The notes under the pieces: model-generated
The model's input: the letters and a program-made list of their open reading frames with translations, nothing else
Database searches by the model: none
Told to the model about the DNA's origin: nothing
Shown here: positions 34,680-44,084 of the stretch, one piece after another
Layout: each line of letters opens with the position of its first letter
How positions within the stretch are numbered: position 1 is the stretch's first letter
NCBI RefSeq assembly: GCF_006716125.1
Contig: NZ_VFOM01000001.1
Span: 2,076,499-2,140,498 of the forward strand
Length of the DNA stretch: 64,000 nt
Direction: 5' to 3'
Origin: Homoserinimonas aerilata
GTDB taxonomy: Bacteria; Actinomycetota; Actinomycetes; Actinomycetales; Microbacteriaceae
Position numbers and translations under genes: made by a program

Positions 34680-36536
34680 CTACTCGACCGTGACCGACTT
34701 GGCGAGATTGCGCGGCTGATCCACATCGAGCCCCTTGGCGCTCGCCAGCTCAAGCGCAAAGATCTGCAGCGGGATGACCGCCAGCAACGGTTCCATGAAC
34801 TTCGACGCCAGCGGCACCGGGATGACCACATCGGCGTACGGAAGAACCGCCGCATCGCCCTGCTCGGCAATCACCAGCACGCGTGCACCGCGGGCCCTGA
34901 TCTCCTGAATGTTCGAGACAACCTTCTTGTGCAGCGAATCGGGGTCGCGCGGGCTCGGCACGACAACGAACACGGGCACGCCCGGCTCGATCAGCGCGAT
35001 CGGCCCGTGCTTGAGCTCGCCGGCCGCGAAGCCCTCCGCGTGGATGTAGGCGATCTCCTTGAGCTTGAGCGCACCCTCGAGGGCGACAGGGAAGCCGACA
35101 TGGCGCCCCAGGAACAGCACCGAACGTGTGTCCGCCATCCAGCCGGCGAGCTGGGTGATCGTCTCGTGCTGCTTCAGCACGGTCTCCATCTGCTCGGGGA
35201 GCTGCTGCAGATCCTCGACGACATCGGCGATCGCCGCGGCCGACATGCTGCCGCGCACCGTCGCCAGATGCAGACCCAGAAGGTACAGCGCCACGACCTG
35301 GGCGACGAACGCCTTCGTCGACGCAACCGCGACCTCGGGGCCGGCATGCGTGTAGACGACGGCATCCGACTCGCGCGGGATCGTCGCGCCCTGCGTGTTG
35401 CAGATCGAGAGCGTGCGTGCGCCATTCTCGCTGGCGTACTTGACGGCCATGAGCGTGTCCATGGTCTCGCCCGACTGGCTGATCGACACAACGAGCGTGT
35501 TGGGCGTGAGAATCGGATCCCGGTAGCGGAACTCGTGCGACAGCTCCACCTCGACGGGGATACGGGTCCACGCCTCGATCGCATACTTGGCGAGCAGGCC
35601 CGAATAGTTGGCCGTTCCCGCGCCGACGATCACAATGCGCTCGACATCCTTCAGAGCATCCGCCCCGATAGCCTCAAGCTCCTGCAGGTGCACCTCGCCA
35701 TCAACGGCGCGGCCGAGCAGCGTCTTCGCGACAGCCTCAGGCTGCTCCGTGATCTCCTTGACCATGAAACTCGACCAGCCGCCCTTCTCCGCGGCGGAGG
35801 CATCCCAGGCGACCTCGAACTCCTTGGCGACGACCGGGTTGCCATCGAAGTCGGTGACGGTGACACTGTCGGTCGTGATGATGGCGAGCTGGTCCTGGCC
35901 GATCTCCATCGCGCGGTGCGTGTGCTCCACGAACGCGGCCACATCGGAGCCGAGGAAGTTCTCGCCGTCACCCAGCCCGATCACAAGCGGAGAGTTGCGG
36001 CGGGCGCCGACGACGACACCCGGCTGATCCTGGTGCATCACCAGCAGGGTGAAGGCGCCGTGCAGGCGGTCGACGACCGAGCGCAGCGCCTCGGCGAGGT
36101 CACGCTTCTCGCGATAGGCGCGGCCCACGAGCAGTGCCGCGACCTCGCTGTCCGTCTCACTGAGAAACACGGTGTCGGGGTCTTCGTCGAGAAGCTCCTG
36201 CTTGAGCTCAGCGAAGTTCTCGATGATGCCGTTGTGGATGAGGGCAAGCTTGCCGTCGTCGCCGAGATGCGGATGCGCGTTGCCATCGGTGGGGCCGCCA
36301 TGCGTCGCCCAGCGGGTGTGGCCGATGCCCGTGCGCCCGTTGCCGAGCGGATGCTCCGCCAGCTCATCGACCAGCTCCTGGAGCTTGCCCGACTTCTTAC
36401 GGGTGCCAACGGCCCCCGAATCATCGATCACGGCGATGCCGGCCGAGTCATAGCCGCGGTACTCGAGGCGGCGCAGGCCACCCATCAGTACCTCGATGCT
36501 CTTGTCATTGCCGACGTAACCCACGATTCCACACAT
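34680..36536 (-). CDS. glmS: Glutamine-fructose-6-phosphate aminotransferase (isomerizing)
   Basis: 618 residues. Cys2 of the mature start MCGIVGYVGN is the glutaminase nucleophile; the NTN domain continues with RRLEYRGYDSAGIAV and GHTRWATHGGPTDGNAHPH near residue 75. Two SIS domains follow from about 290, with SQSGETMDTLMAVKYASENG near 355 and the C-terminal DQPRNLAKSVTVE. It makes glucosamine-6-phosphate, the first step to UDP-GlcNAc, which glmM at 37635 continues. No glmS ribozyme is seen in the 53-bp upstream gap. It is divergent from coaA. Confidence 0.96.
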   Translation of the reverse strand: MCGIVGYVGNDKSIEVLMGGLRRLEYRGYDSAGIAVIDDSGAVGTRKKSGKLQELVDELAEHPLGNGRTGIGHTRWATHGGPTDGNAHPHLGDDGKLALIHNGIIENFAELKQELLDEDPDTVFLSETDSEVAALLVGRAYREKRDLAEALRSVVDRLHGAFTLLVMHQDQPGVVVGARRNSPLVIGLGDGENFLGSDVAAFVEHTHRAMEIGQDQLAIITTDSVTVTDFDGNPVVAKEFEVAWDASAAEKGGWSSFMVKEITEQPEAVAKTLLGRAVDGEVHLQELEAIGADALKDVERIVIVGAGTANYSGLLAKYAIEAWTRIPVEVELSHEFRYRDPILTPNTLVVSISQSGETMDTLMAVKYASENGARTLSICNTQGATIPRESDAVVYTHAGPEVAVASTKAFVAQVVALYLLGLHLATVRGSMSAAAIADVVEDLQQLPEQMETVLKQHETITQLAGWMADTRSVLFLGRHVGFPVALEGALKLKEIAYIHAEGFAAGELKHGPIALIEPGVPVFVVVPSPRDPDSLHKKVVSNIQEIRARGARVLVIAEQGDAAVLPYADVVIPVPLASKFMEPLLAVIPLQIFALELASAKGLDVDQPRNLAKSVTVE

Positions 36537-36589
36537 AGGCCCGATTTTACGACACCCCCGCTGCACAAAAGGCCATCAGTCATCCGGAT

Positions 36590-37549
36590 ATGATTCTCGC
36601 AATGTCTGACCCCACCAACGCCGCAGGCGGCAGCACGCCCTTCCTCGAGATCGAACGGGCGGAATGGGCCGCACTCGCGCCCGCCACAGAACTGCCACTC
36701 ACCCCCGACGATCTCGTCGGACTGCGGGGTCTCGGCGACGCCCTCGAACTTGATGAGGTGGCGGATGTCTACCTTCCGCTGAGCAAACTGCTCAACCTCT
36801 ATGCGGTCAACACGCGCCAGCTGCACGCCGCCACAAGCTCGTTTCTGGGCGAACGCTCGCCGCGCACCCCCTTCGTGATCGGCATCGCCGGCTCCGTCGC
36901 CGTCGGCAAGTCCACGATCGCCCGCCTGCTGCGCATGCTCCTCGCCCGCTGGGAGTCGACGCCGCGCGTCGACCTGCTCACCACCGACGGATTCCTCCTG
37001 CCCAACGCCGAGCTGCACCGGCGCGGCATCATGGACCGCAAGGGATTCCCCGAGTCGTACGACCGCAGGGCCCTACTGCGCTTCATCACCCAGGTGAAGA
37101 GCGGGGTGGCCGAAGTGCGCGCCCCTGTCTACTCTCACCTCAACTACGACATCATCCCCGGCGCTGAGGCGGTGGTGCGAAGCCCCGACATCCTCATCGT
37201 CGAAGGTCTCAACGTGCTGCAGCCTCCGCGCGCCGGGCGCAAGCTCGCCGTGAGCGACCTGTTCGACTTCAGCATCTACGTCGACGCCAGAACAGCGGAC
37301 ATCACGCGCTGGTACGAGGAGCGCTTCCTCAAGCTGCAGCGCGGCGCGTTCTCCGACCCGCAGTCATACTTCCACCGCTACGCGACGCTGAGTGAACCGG
37401 AGGCGCGGGCGACCGCGGCCGACATCTGGAGCCGCATCAACCTGCCCAACCTGAGCGAGAACATCTTGCCCACCCGATCGCGGGCCACCCTCGTTCTACG
37501 CAAGAACGCTGAGCACCGGGTGCACGAGGTTCTGCTCCGCAAGATCTGA
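36590..37549 (+). CDS. coaA: Pantothenate kinase (type I)
   Basis: 319 residues. It phosphorylates pantothenate, the first step of CoA synthesis. The P-loop is [20 protein letters not shown] near residue 98, [20 protein letters not shown] near 132, [12 protein letters not shown] near 180 and [20 protein letters not shown] near 225 match the CoaA family. A second ATG at 36602 ([10 protein letters not shown]) may be the true start; neither has a strong ribosome binding site. The CoA it helps make is the substrate of the nearby acpS. Confidence 0.94.
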   Translation: MILAMSDPTNAAGGSTPFLEIERAEWAALAPATELPLTPDDLVGLRGLGDALELDEVADVYLPLSKLLNLYAVNTRQLHAATSSFLGERSPRTPFVIGIAGSVAVGKSTIARLLRMLLARWESTPRVDLLTTDGFLLPNAELHRRGIMDRKGFPESYDRRALLRFITQVKSGVAEVRAPVYSHLNYDIIPGAEAVVRSPDILIVEGLNVLQPPRAGRKLAVSDLFDFSIYVDARTADITRWYEERFLKLQRGAFSDPQSYFHRYATLSEPEARATAADIWSRINLPNLSENILPTRSRATLVLRKNAEHRVHEVLLRKI

Positions 37550-37634
37550 GCTCGCCGGCTCGCCTCGCGCAAGCTCCGCCGGCTGAGGGAGCACTCCTCG
37601 GGCGCTCGTCTCGAAGCCGGGGTCCCGTGCAGCA

Positions 37635-38996
37635 TCACGCGAGGTGCGTGCGTACCGCCTCGGCGAGTTCTTCTGCGGCGCGCTTCGCCGTCTCTTCGTC
37701 GGCCGCTTCGACCATGACGCGCACCATCGGCTCGGTGCCGGAGGGGCGCAGCAGCACGCGGCCGTTGTCGCCCAGCTTCGCTTCCCACTCTGCGACGGCA
37801 GCCGCAACCTCGGCGCTGCCGGCGAGGCGTTCCCGGTCGACGCCGCGCACGTTGATCATCTCCTGCGGGTAGACGGTCATGACGGTGGCCAGCTCCGCGA
37901 GGGTCTTGCCCGTGCGGGTGAGCTCGGCGGCCAGGTGCAGCCCTGTGAGGATGCCGTCGCCGGTCGTGGCGTAGTCGCTCATGATCACATGCCCGGACTG
38001 TTCGCCGCCGAGGTTATAGCCGTTCTCGTTCAGCGCCTCGAGCACATACCTGTCGCCGACAGCGGTGAGCACCATCTTTATGCCGTGCTGCTCCATGGCA
38101 AGACGCAGCCCCAGGTTGCTCATGACGGTCGCCACAAGGGTGTCGTCCTTGAGCAGCCCGCGCTCCTTCATGGAGAGCGCGAGGATGGCCATGATCTGGT
38201 CACCGTCGACGATGCGACCCTCGTGGTCCACGGCGAGGCAGCGGTCGGCATCGCCGTCGTGGGCGATACCCAGGTCGGCGCCGTGCGCAAGAACCGCGTC
38301 AGCGAGTTTGTCGAGGTGCGTCGATCCGACGCCGTCATTGATGTTGTACCCGTCGGGGTCGGCCCCGATCACGGTCACGCGGGCACCCGCATCCGTGAAC
38401 ACCTGCGGTGAGACCCCGGATGCGGCGCCGTGCGCACAGTCGAGCACGATGTGCAGGCCTTCGAGCCGAGCGGGAAGCGTCGACAGCAGGTGCACGACGT
38501 AGCGATCCTCGGCGTCGGCGAAGCGGCGGATGCGCCCCACCTCGACACCGGTGGGTGCGAGCTTGCGCCCCGTGGTGAACGACTGCTCGATGCGATCTTC
38601 GACGATGTCGGGCAGCTTGGTGCCGCCGACTGCGAAGATCTTGATGCCGTTGTCGTCGGCCGGGTTGTGCGAGGCCGAGATCATCACGCCGAAGTCTGCG
38701 CGGATGTCCTTGATCAGGAACGCGGCGGCCGGGGTCGGGATGACCCCCGCATCCAGCACGTCGACCCCCGAACTCGAGAGCCCCGCCGCCACTGCGGCGG
38801 CGATGAACTCACCTGAGATACGGGGGTCGCGGGCTATGACTGCGACAGGGCGACGACCGGATGCTCTCCGGCCGTCGGCGACGCGACCCTGCCCCAGGAC
38901 CACAGCGGCCGATTGAGCCAGCCCGAGGGCGAGCTCGACCGTGAGGTCCTGATTGGCGAGGCCGCGGACACCGTCGGTGCCGAAGAGTCGTGCCAT
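37635..38996 (-). CDS. glmM: Phosphoglucosamine mutase
   Basis: 453 residues. It converts glucosamine-6-phosphate to glucosamine-1-phosphate, following GlmS. The start is [20 protein letters not shown], the phosphoserine loop is [20 protein letters not shown] near residue 105, the metal loop is [18 protein letters not shown] near 245, and the sugar-binding loops [19 protein letters not shown] near 330 and [17 protein letters not shown] near 415 are intact. The ATG at 38996 is chosen over longer frames because the family starts there. It is 13 bp downstream of rpsI, a conserved order. Confidence 0.96.
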   Translation of the reverse strand: MARLFGTDGVRGLANQDLTVELALGLAQSAAVVLGQGRVADGRRASGRRPVAVIARDPRISGEFIAAAVAAGLSSSGVDVLDAGVIPTPAAAFLIKDIRADFGVMISASHNPADDNGIKIFAVGGTKLPDIVEDRIEQSFTTGRKLAPTGVEVGRIRRFADAEDRYVVHLLSTLPARLEGLHIVLDCAHGAASGVSPQVFTDAGARVTVIGADPDGYNINDGVGSTHLDKLADAVLAHGADLGIAHDGDADRCLAVDHEGRIVDGDQIMAILALSMKERGLLKDDTLVATVMSNLGLRLAMEQHGIKMVLTAVGDRYVLEALNENGYNLGGEQSGHVIMSDYATTGDGILTGLHLAAELTRTGKTLAELATVMTVYPQEMINVRGVDRERLAGSAEVAAAVAEWEAKLGDNGRVLLRPSGTEPMVRVMVEAADEETAKRAAEELAEAVRTHLA

Positions 38997-39009
38997 GACG
39001 AAGCGCGGA

Positions 39010-39504
39010 CTAGCGCTTCGAGAACTGCGAAGCCTTGCGGGCCTTCTTGAGACCGGCCTTCTTGCGCTCGATGACGCGAGCGTCACGAGTGAGGAAGCCG
39101 GCCTTCTTGAGCGACGGGCGGTTGTTCTCGCGGTCGATCTCGTTCAGCGAACGGGCGATCGCGAGGCGCAGCGCACCGGCCTGGCCGGAGGGGCCACCAC
39201 CGGTGATCTTCGCGACGACGTCGTAGCTGCCGAGCAGGTCGAGAACCTTGAACGGGTCATTGATGAGCTGCTGGTGCAGCTTGTTCGGGAAGTAGTCCGC
39301 GAGCTCGCGGCCGTTCACCGTGAAGCTGCCGCCTCCGGGAACGATACGAACGCGCGCGATGGCCTGCTTGCGACGGCCGACGGCCGCACCCGCAACGTTG
39401 AGCACGGCACGGGGAGCCTTGGGGGCCTCCGACGCGGGGGTCTCGGTCGAGTAGCCCTCGGTAGCCAGCTCGGCCTGGTCGATGGAGTCTGAGATCTTCG
39501 CCAT
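39010..39504 (-). CDS. rpsI: 30S ribosomal protein S9
   Basis: 164 residues, about 30 longer than E. coli S9 because of an N-terminal stretch ([20 protein letters not shown]) common in actinobacteria. The S9 core starts near residue 38 ([20 protein letters not shown]) and ends in the basic tail [12 protein letters not shown] that touches P-site t[22 protein letters not shown] is the family signature. Co-transcribed with rplM, 33 bp upstream. Confidence 0.97.
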   Translation of the reverse strand: MAKISDSIDQAELATEGYSTETPASEAPKAPRAVLNVAGAAVGRRKQAIARVRIVPGGGSFTVNGRELADYFPNKLHQQLINDPFKVLDLLGSYDVVAKITGGGPSGQAGALRLAIARSLNEIDRENNRPSLKKAGFLTRDARVIERKKAGLKKARKASQFSKR

Positions 39505-39537
39505 TGTGTTGGGAATCCTTATTTCTTACGGCCGGCG

Positions 39538-39984
39538 CTACTGCGCGACCTGGCCGAGGGTGTAGGTCGTGGGCTGCTGTGCAGCGTGGGGGTGCTCGGG
39601 GCCTGCGTAGACCTTGAGCTTGGCGAGCTGGGCGCGGCCGATCGAGTTCTTCGGCAGCATGCCGCGAACAGCCTTCTCGACGGCGCGCGTCGGGTGCTTC
39701 TCGAGCAGCTCCGAGTAGGTGGTGGCCGTGAGGCCGCCCGGGTAACCGGAGTGACGGTAGGCCTTCTTCTGAGCGAGCTTGGAGCCCGTCAGCGCGACCT
39801 TGTCGGCGTTGATGATGATGACGAAGTCGCCCATGTCCATGTGGGGAGCGAAGGTCGCCTTGTGCTTGCCGCGGAGCAGGACCGCCACGTGGCTGGCGAG
39901 ACGGCCCAGTACGACATCGGTCGCGTCGATGATGAGCCAGTTACGCTCGACATCCTTGGGCGTGGGAGAAAAGGTGCGCGTCAC
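39538..39984 (-). CDS. rplM: 50S ribosomal protein L13
   Basis: 148 residues from a GTG at 39984. L13 is an early assembly protein of the large subunit. It shows the family's [40 protein letters not shown] and [20 protein letters not shown] segments. Longer in-frame extension upstream passes through the promoter at 40125-40153 and is rejected. First gene of rplM-rpsI-glmM. Confidence 0.96.
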   Translation of the reverse strand: MTRTFSPTPKDVERNWLIIDATDVVLGRLASHVAVLLRGKHKATFAPHMDMGDFVIIINADKVALTGSKLAQKKAYRHSGYPGGLTATTYSELLEKHPTRAVEKAVRGMLPKNSIGRAQLAKLKVYAGPEHPHAAQQPTTYTLGQVAQ

Positions 39985-40124
39985 AGTAGTGCTGCTTTCT
40001 TCGATCGAGTGAGGTGTTCGTGAATCCCGCTCCGGGGGCGTGTTGTCGCATCGATGACGCGAGAACAGGGCCGGTGGAGGGCTCAGTCGGGCGCTGCGCA
40101 CAGAGTCGCAGACACCAAGGATCA

Positions 40125-40153
40125 ACTTTAGCCGAAGCATCCGCCCCGGTCAA
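40125..40153 (-). promoter_or_regulatory. Promoter of rplM-rpsI
   Basis: Minus-strand TTGACC (40153-40148), 17-nt spacer, TAAAGT (40130-40125), a near-consensus promoter just past the truA stop. It is immediately followed by TTGATCCTTGGTGTC (40125-40111), a 15-nt stretch repeated exactly after the infA promoter. Confidence 0.75.
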
Positions 40154-40154
40154 T

Positions 40155-41099
40155 TCAGTCGATCGGATCCCGTCGCGCCCTCGTCTGCGTCGCCCGCGCC
40201 TCCAGCTCGTCGTCCGGCGGGTAGCCGACCTCCACGAGCGTCAGCCCCTTCGCCGGCATCACCTTGAACTCGCTGCCGCGCACGCGCTCGTCGCGGATAC
40301 GTGCAGCACCGCGCTCGGGCAACGCCCCCTGCCCCACCGAGACGCACGCGCCGACCAGTGAACGCACCATGCTGTGGCAGAACGCATCCGCCCGCACCGT
40401 CGCCACCAGCACGCCGCCCTCGTCGCGCCGCCATGAGAACTCCTGAAGCGTGCGCACCGTCGTCGCGCCCTCCCGCGGCTTGCAGTACGCCGCCCAGTCG
40501 TGCAGGCCCAGCAGCTCGTCCGCCGCCGTGTTCATGGCGTCCAGGTCGAGCGCCGCCGGGTACCAGACCGTCCGATTGCGCTCGAGCGGATTCCTGGGCG
40601 CACCCCGGTCGGCGATCCTGTACTCGTAGCGGCGCCAGACAGGAGAGAAGCGGGCGTCGAAACCCGGCGCGGCCAACGTCGACGATGCGATGTGCACATC
40701 GCTCTCCAGACCCGCGATGCCGTTGACGCGGCGGGCCAGGGACGCCGCAGCTGTCTCCGTAGGTGAGGTCTCCGCATCCAGCACCGCACCGCTGCGCCCC
40801 GCCCTGCGCGAGCCGCGGGGGCGGTCGAGGGAAGCGAGCTGCTCTGCCGTCAGATCGACATGGGCGACCTGACCGGTCGCGTGCACCCCCGCATCCGTCC
40901 TGCCCGCGACGACGAGCGTCGGAAGGGGCAGGTGGCGGCGGAACAGAATGTCGAGGCTCTTGTCGATCTCGCCCTGAACCGTGCGCAGACCCGGCTGGTG
41001 CGCCCAGCCCCGAAAGTCGGTGCCGTCATAGGCGATGTTCAGACGGATGCGCGTCAGCTCTTCCTCGCCATCGGGGCGCCCGGCATCCGTCGAATCCAC
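40155..41099 (-). CDS. truA: tRNA pseudouridine(38-40) synthase TruA
   Basis: 314 residues. It isomerises uridines 38-40 in the anticodon stem. It begins RIRLNIAYDGTDFRGWAHQP, and the catalytic Asp is in VVAGRTDAGVHATGQVAHVD near residue 67. FCHSMVRSLVGACVSVGQGA near 243 is the C-terminal signature. An insertion of about 30 residues after the first domain (DRPRGSRRAGRSGAVLDAET) is absent from short bacterial versions. The stop lies just upstream of the rplM promoter. The gene is divergent from the acyltransferase at 41178. Confidence 0.92.
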   Translation of the reverse strand: MDSTDAGRPDGEEELTRIRLNIAYDGTDFRGWAHQPGLRTVQGEIDKSLDILFRRHLPLPTLVVAGRTDAGVHATGQVAHVDLTAEQLASLDRPRGSRRAGRSGAVLDAETSPTETAAASLARRVNGIAGLESDVHIASSTLAAPGFDARFSPVWRRYEYRIADRGAPRNPLERNRTVWYPAALDLDAMNTAADELLGLHDWAAYCKPREGATTVRTLQEFSWRRDEGGVLVATVRADAFCHSMVRSLVGACVSVGQGALPERGAARIRDERVRGSEFKVMPAKGLTLVEVGYPPDDELEARATQTRARRDPID

Positions 41100-41177
41100 G
41101 CACCGAGTCTACGAGTCGGCGCACCGCCCGCTCGACTTGACCGCCCGCACACTTCGGGGGAGCATCGATGTGCGCCC

Positions 41178-43157
41178 ATGAAGACCTCCCCCACCCCCGC
41201 TGACACCTCGGCACCGCCACAGCCCTCCGCCCCCGCCAGATTCGCGGGACTCGACGGGCTGCGTGCCATCGCCGTGCTCCTCGTCATCGCCTACCACCTG
41301 TTCCCTGGCACGCTCGACGGCGGTTTCATCGGCGTCGACGTGTTCTTCGTCATCAGCGGCTTCCTCATCACCGCGCTCCTGCTGCGCGAGCACACGGATG
41401 CCGGCCGCATCCGGCTGGGCCGCTTCTGGCTGCGCAGGGCACGCCGCCTGCTACCCGCCCTCGGCCTGCTGGTGCTCGCCTGCGCCACCGCAGCCTGGAC
41501 CATCGGCGGTGACGTCATCGTCGGGCTGGGCCGGCAGGTGCTCGGGGCGGCCACCTTCAGCAGCAACTGGCTGTCGCTCGCCGCCAGCCAGAGCTATTTC
41601 GACCAGGCCACGCCTGAACTGTTCCGCAACCTCTGGTCACTCGCCGTCGAGGAGCAGTTCTACCTCCTGTGGCCGCTCCTGCTGCTGGCCCTGCTGCTCA
41701 TCCGGGCACCCTGGGTCCGCATCACGGTCATGATCGCGGCTGCGGCAGCATCCGCAGTGGGCATGGCGCTGCTGCTATCACCACTCGGCGACCCCACCCG
41801 CGTCTACTACGGCACCGACACCCACAGTTTCGGGCTCATGCTGGGCGCGGCGCTCGCGCTGCTCGTCGCACGGGCCCCCGTCTCCGCCCCGTGGCTGCGG
41901 CGGGTCCTCGCGGGGGCAGGCGCAGTCTCGCTTGTCGGGATCATCGCTGCGGGCGTGATGCTGTCAGCGGATGCCGCCACCACCTACCGGGGCGGCCTCG
42001 TCATCGTCGCCCTGCTCAGCGTCCTCGTCGTGCTCGGGGCAACACACGGCTCCCCCTCTGATGGCACGGGCGCGGGGGCCTGGTTCGGTCGCGCGCTCGA
42101 CGTGCAGCCCCTCCGTTGGATCGGCGAACGCTCCTACGGGCTCTACCTGTGGCACTGGCCGGTGCACGTGCTGCTTCTCGCCGCACTGCCGCACGAGGCC
42201 GCCATCACAGCGCCGTCGTGGCTTCTCGGGACCATCGCCCTCGTCATCACTGTGGCAGCCTCTGCCGCTTCCCACCGTTTCGTCGAGCAGCCGGTGAGGA
42301 GGCTCGGCTTCCGGGGCGCGCTACGGGCCGGATGGCGTCGGGCATTCCCCGGATGGCTGACCGGCCCGGCAGGGCATCCGAAGAGCAGCACCGGCCGCCG
42401 CGGGCTGCGGGCCGTCGCCGGGATCGCCGCAGTCGCCCTACTGGTGGGCGCCGGTGCCGCGACGACCGCAGGCATCATCGCGGACCCGGGGGCGGGCACC
42501 GTGCAGACGCAGATCGAGGCGGGGCAGAAGGCGATCGCAGAATCGGCGACGCCGGCGCCTTCCGCACCACCCGCCGACGGCCAGGCATCCGATACGCCGA
42601 GCGCGCACGAGGAACCCGTGACGTTGCCGGCCGGCGACCAGATCACCGCCATCGGCGACTCGGTGATGCTCGCCTCGGCAAGATCGCTGCAGGAGGAGTT
42701 CCCGGGCATCGACATCGACGCGACCGTCTCGCGTCAGTTCTCGAGCGCACCGGAACTCATCCGTACCCGCCTCGAGGCCGGCACCCTGCGCCCCACCGTG
42801 CTGCTGGGGCTCGGCACGAACGGCCCGATCGACCGCGAGGCCCTCGCCGAGGTTCGCAAGGAACTCGGAACAGAGCATCAGCTCGTGCTCGTGAATGTCT
42901 TCGCCGCCCGGTCATGGACCGACGGGGTCAACACCGCGCTCACGTCCTTCGCCCAGCAGTACCGCGACGTGGAGCTGGCCAACTGGCGCGACTCGATCGC
43001 ACCGCAGACGTCTCTGCTCGCCCGCGACAACATCCACCCCGGCGATGCCGGTGGTCGCGTCTATGCGGCCGCCGTGCGCGACGCGCTGCAGCGGCTCGCT
43101 GAGCTGCCGCCCCTGCTCGGCCCCCGAGACTTCGGCCTCGCCGCGCGCCCCGTCTGA
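41178..43157 (+). CDS. Acyltransferase 3 family membrane protein with C-terminal SGNH domain
   Basis: 659 residues. Residues about 25-380 form the OafA/YrhL-type acyltransferase-3 domain of ten or so helices: GLDGLRAIAVLLVIAYHLFP carries the conserved His, GVDVFFVISGFLITALLLRE follows, and ELFRNLWSLAVEEQFYLLWP is the second signature. Residues about 485-659 form an extracytoplasmic SGNH esterase-like domain with ITAIGDSVMLAS (Ser nucleophile) and DNIHPGDAGG (Asp and His). Such fusions O-acetylate cell-wall or surface polysaccharides. The ATG at 41178 is chosen because longer frames run into truA. It stands alone and is convergent with rplQ. Confidence 0.87.
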   Translation: MKTSPTPADTSAPPQPSAPARFAGLDGLRAIAVLLVIAYHLFPGTLDGGFIGVDVFFVISGFLITALLLREHTDAGRIRLGRFWLRRARRLLPALGLLVLACATAAWTIGGDVIVGLGRQVLGAATFSSNWLSLAASQSYFDQATPELFRNLWSLAVEEQFYLLWPLLLLALLLIRAPWVRITVMIAAAAASAVGMALLLSPLGDPTRVYYGTDTHSFGLMLGAALALLVARAPVSAPWLRRVLAGAGAVSLVGIIAAGVMLSADAATTYRGGLVIVALLSVLVVLGATHGSPSDGTGAGAWFGRALDVQPLRWIGERSYGLYLWHWPVHVLLLAALPHEAAITAPSWLLGTIALVITVAASAASHRFVEQPVRRLGFRGALRAGWRRAFPGWLTGPAGHPKSSTGRRGLRAVAGIAAVALLVGAGAATTAGIIADPGAGTVQTQIEAGQKAIAESATPAPSAPPADGQASDTPSAHEEPVTLPAGDQITAIGDSVMLASARSLQEEFPGIDIDATVSRQFSSAPELIRTRLEAGTLRPTVLLGLGTNGPIDREALAEVRKELGTEHQLVLVNVFAARSWTDGVNTALTSFAQQYRDVELANWRDSIAPQTSLLARDNIHPGDAGGRVYAAAVRDALQRLAELPPLLGPRDFGLAARPV

Positions 43158-43200
43158 CCCGCCGGCCCCGCACCGCCGTCCACGCCTCGACTCGCCGGTA

Positions 43201-43264
43201 GCGGCTGTGGTTTGTCGCGACGGCTGCAGAACGTTCCACAGCCGTCGCGACAAACCACAGCCGC
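43201..43264. repeat. Perfect 26-bp palindrome
   Basis: The arm 43201-43226 (starting GCGGCTGTGGTTTGTCGCGA) is exactly inverted at 43239-43264, with a 12-nt loop. No T-tract follows on either strand. It shares the motif TGTCGCGA with the next palindrome. Confidence 0.9.
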
Positions 43265-43272
43265 CGGGCACA

Positions 43273-43333
43273 CCCGACACTTCGCGACAGAACCGCCCCA
43301 GGCGCGAGTGCACCCGTGTCGCGAAGTGTCGGG
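43273..43333. repeat. Perfect 17-bp palindrome
   Basis: CCCGACACTTCGCGACA (43273-43289) is exactly inverted at 43317-43333 with a 27-nt loop. It lies 8 bp from the preceding palindrome, so the two can form paired cruciforms or RNA hairpins. Confidence 0.9.
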
Positions 43334-43416
43334 CGAGGGGCGGATGCGGCACCGCGGATGCGAGGGGCCGGCGCGACGGCTGGAAACAGCGCAGCGGATG
43401 CGAGGGGCCGTGAAAC

Positions 43417-43451
43417 GAAGAAGGCCCCGCTCGATGAGCGGGGCCTTCTTC
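43417..43451 (-). terminator. Terminator of the rpoA-rplQ transcript
   Basis: GAAGAAGGCCCCGCTC (43417-43432), loop GAT, GAGCGGGGCCTTCTTC (43436-43451): a perfect 16-bp stem just downstream of rplQ, ending in TTCTTC on the minus strand. Confidence 0.82.
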
Positions 43452-43462
43452 TCTGCGACGTG

Positions 43463-44017
43463 CTACTTCTTGTCTGCTGCGTCCTCGGTCGACTCCGTGT
43501 CGGCCTCGGCTGCCGCGGTCTCCTCGACGGGGGCTTCAGCGGCCTCGGTCTCGACTGCGGCGTCCTCAGCGGTCTCCTCGGCCGGAGTCTCCTCTGCGGG
43601 AGCCTCGACCTTGGCGGCCTTGGCCGGCTTGTCAGCCTTGGCCTTCGGCTTTGCGTTCACGGGCTCGAGCACGAGCTCGATCTGCACCATGGATGCGTTG
43701 TCGCCCTTGCGGAAGCCCAGCTTCGTGATGCGGGTGTAGCCGCCCTCACGCTCAGCAACGAGCGGCGCGATCTCGGTGAAGAGCTCGTGCACGACCGTCT
43801 TGTCGCTGATGATGCCGAGCACGCGACGACGCGAGTGCAGGTCTCCGCGCTTGGCGAAGGTGACGAGGCGCTCGGCGACGGGGCGGAGGCGCTTGGCCTT
43901 CGTCTCGGTCGTCTTGATGCTCTTGTGGGTGAACAGCGCAGCTGCGAGGTTGGCAAGCAGCAGGCGCTCGTGGGCGGGTCCGCCTCCGAGACGAGGACCC
44001 TTCGTGGGCTTAGGCAT
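43463..44017 (-). CDS. rplQ: 50S ribosomal protein L17 with acidic C-terminal tail
   Basis: 184 residues against roughly 120 in E. coli. The core starts [20 protein letters not shown], with [20 protein letters not shown] and [20 protein letters not shown] near residue 90-110. From about 120 a Glu/Ala/Thr-rich tail ([20 protein letters not shown]) ends DAADKK; such tails are common in actinobacterial L17. It is 67 bp downstream of rpoA in the alpha operon and is followed by the operon terminator. Confidence 0.96.
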   Translation of the reverse strand: MPKPTKGPRLGGGPAHERLLLANLAAALFTHKSIKTTETKAKRLRPVAERLVTFAKRGDLHSRRRVLGIISDKTVVHELFTEIAPLVAEREGGYTRITKLGFRKGDNASMVQIELVLEPVNAKPKAKADKPAKAAKVEAPAEETPAEETAEDAAVETEAAEAPVEETAAAEADTESTEDAADKK

Positions 44018-44084
44018 TTTCTAGATCTCCAGTAGTAAAAATTGTGGTGTCAGGCTGCACTGCGACGGCTGTGGGCCGACGCGG

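Larger units (their letters stand above)
43158..43416. other. Gene-free region with two palindromes
   Basis: 259 bp between the acyltransferase stop and the rplQ terminator. It holds the perfect palindromes at 43201-43264 and 43273-43333, and two direct copies of GCGGATGCGAGGGGCCG near 43354 and 43394. No open frame with coding character was seen. Confidence 0.6.

Noticed and set aside
36537..36589. glmS ribozyme upstream of glmS
   Set aside because: The divergent gap is only 53 bp, too short for the ribozyme core.
43354..43410. Two direct copies of GCGGATGCGAGGGGCCG
   Set aside because: Only two short copies, rich in the host hexamer GGATGC; not enough to call a functional repeat or array.
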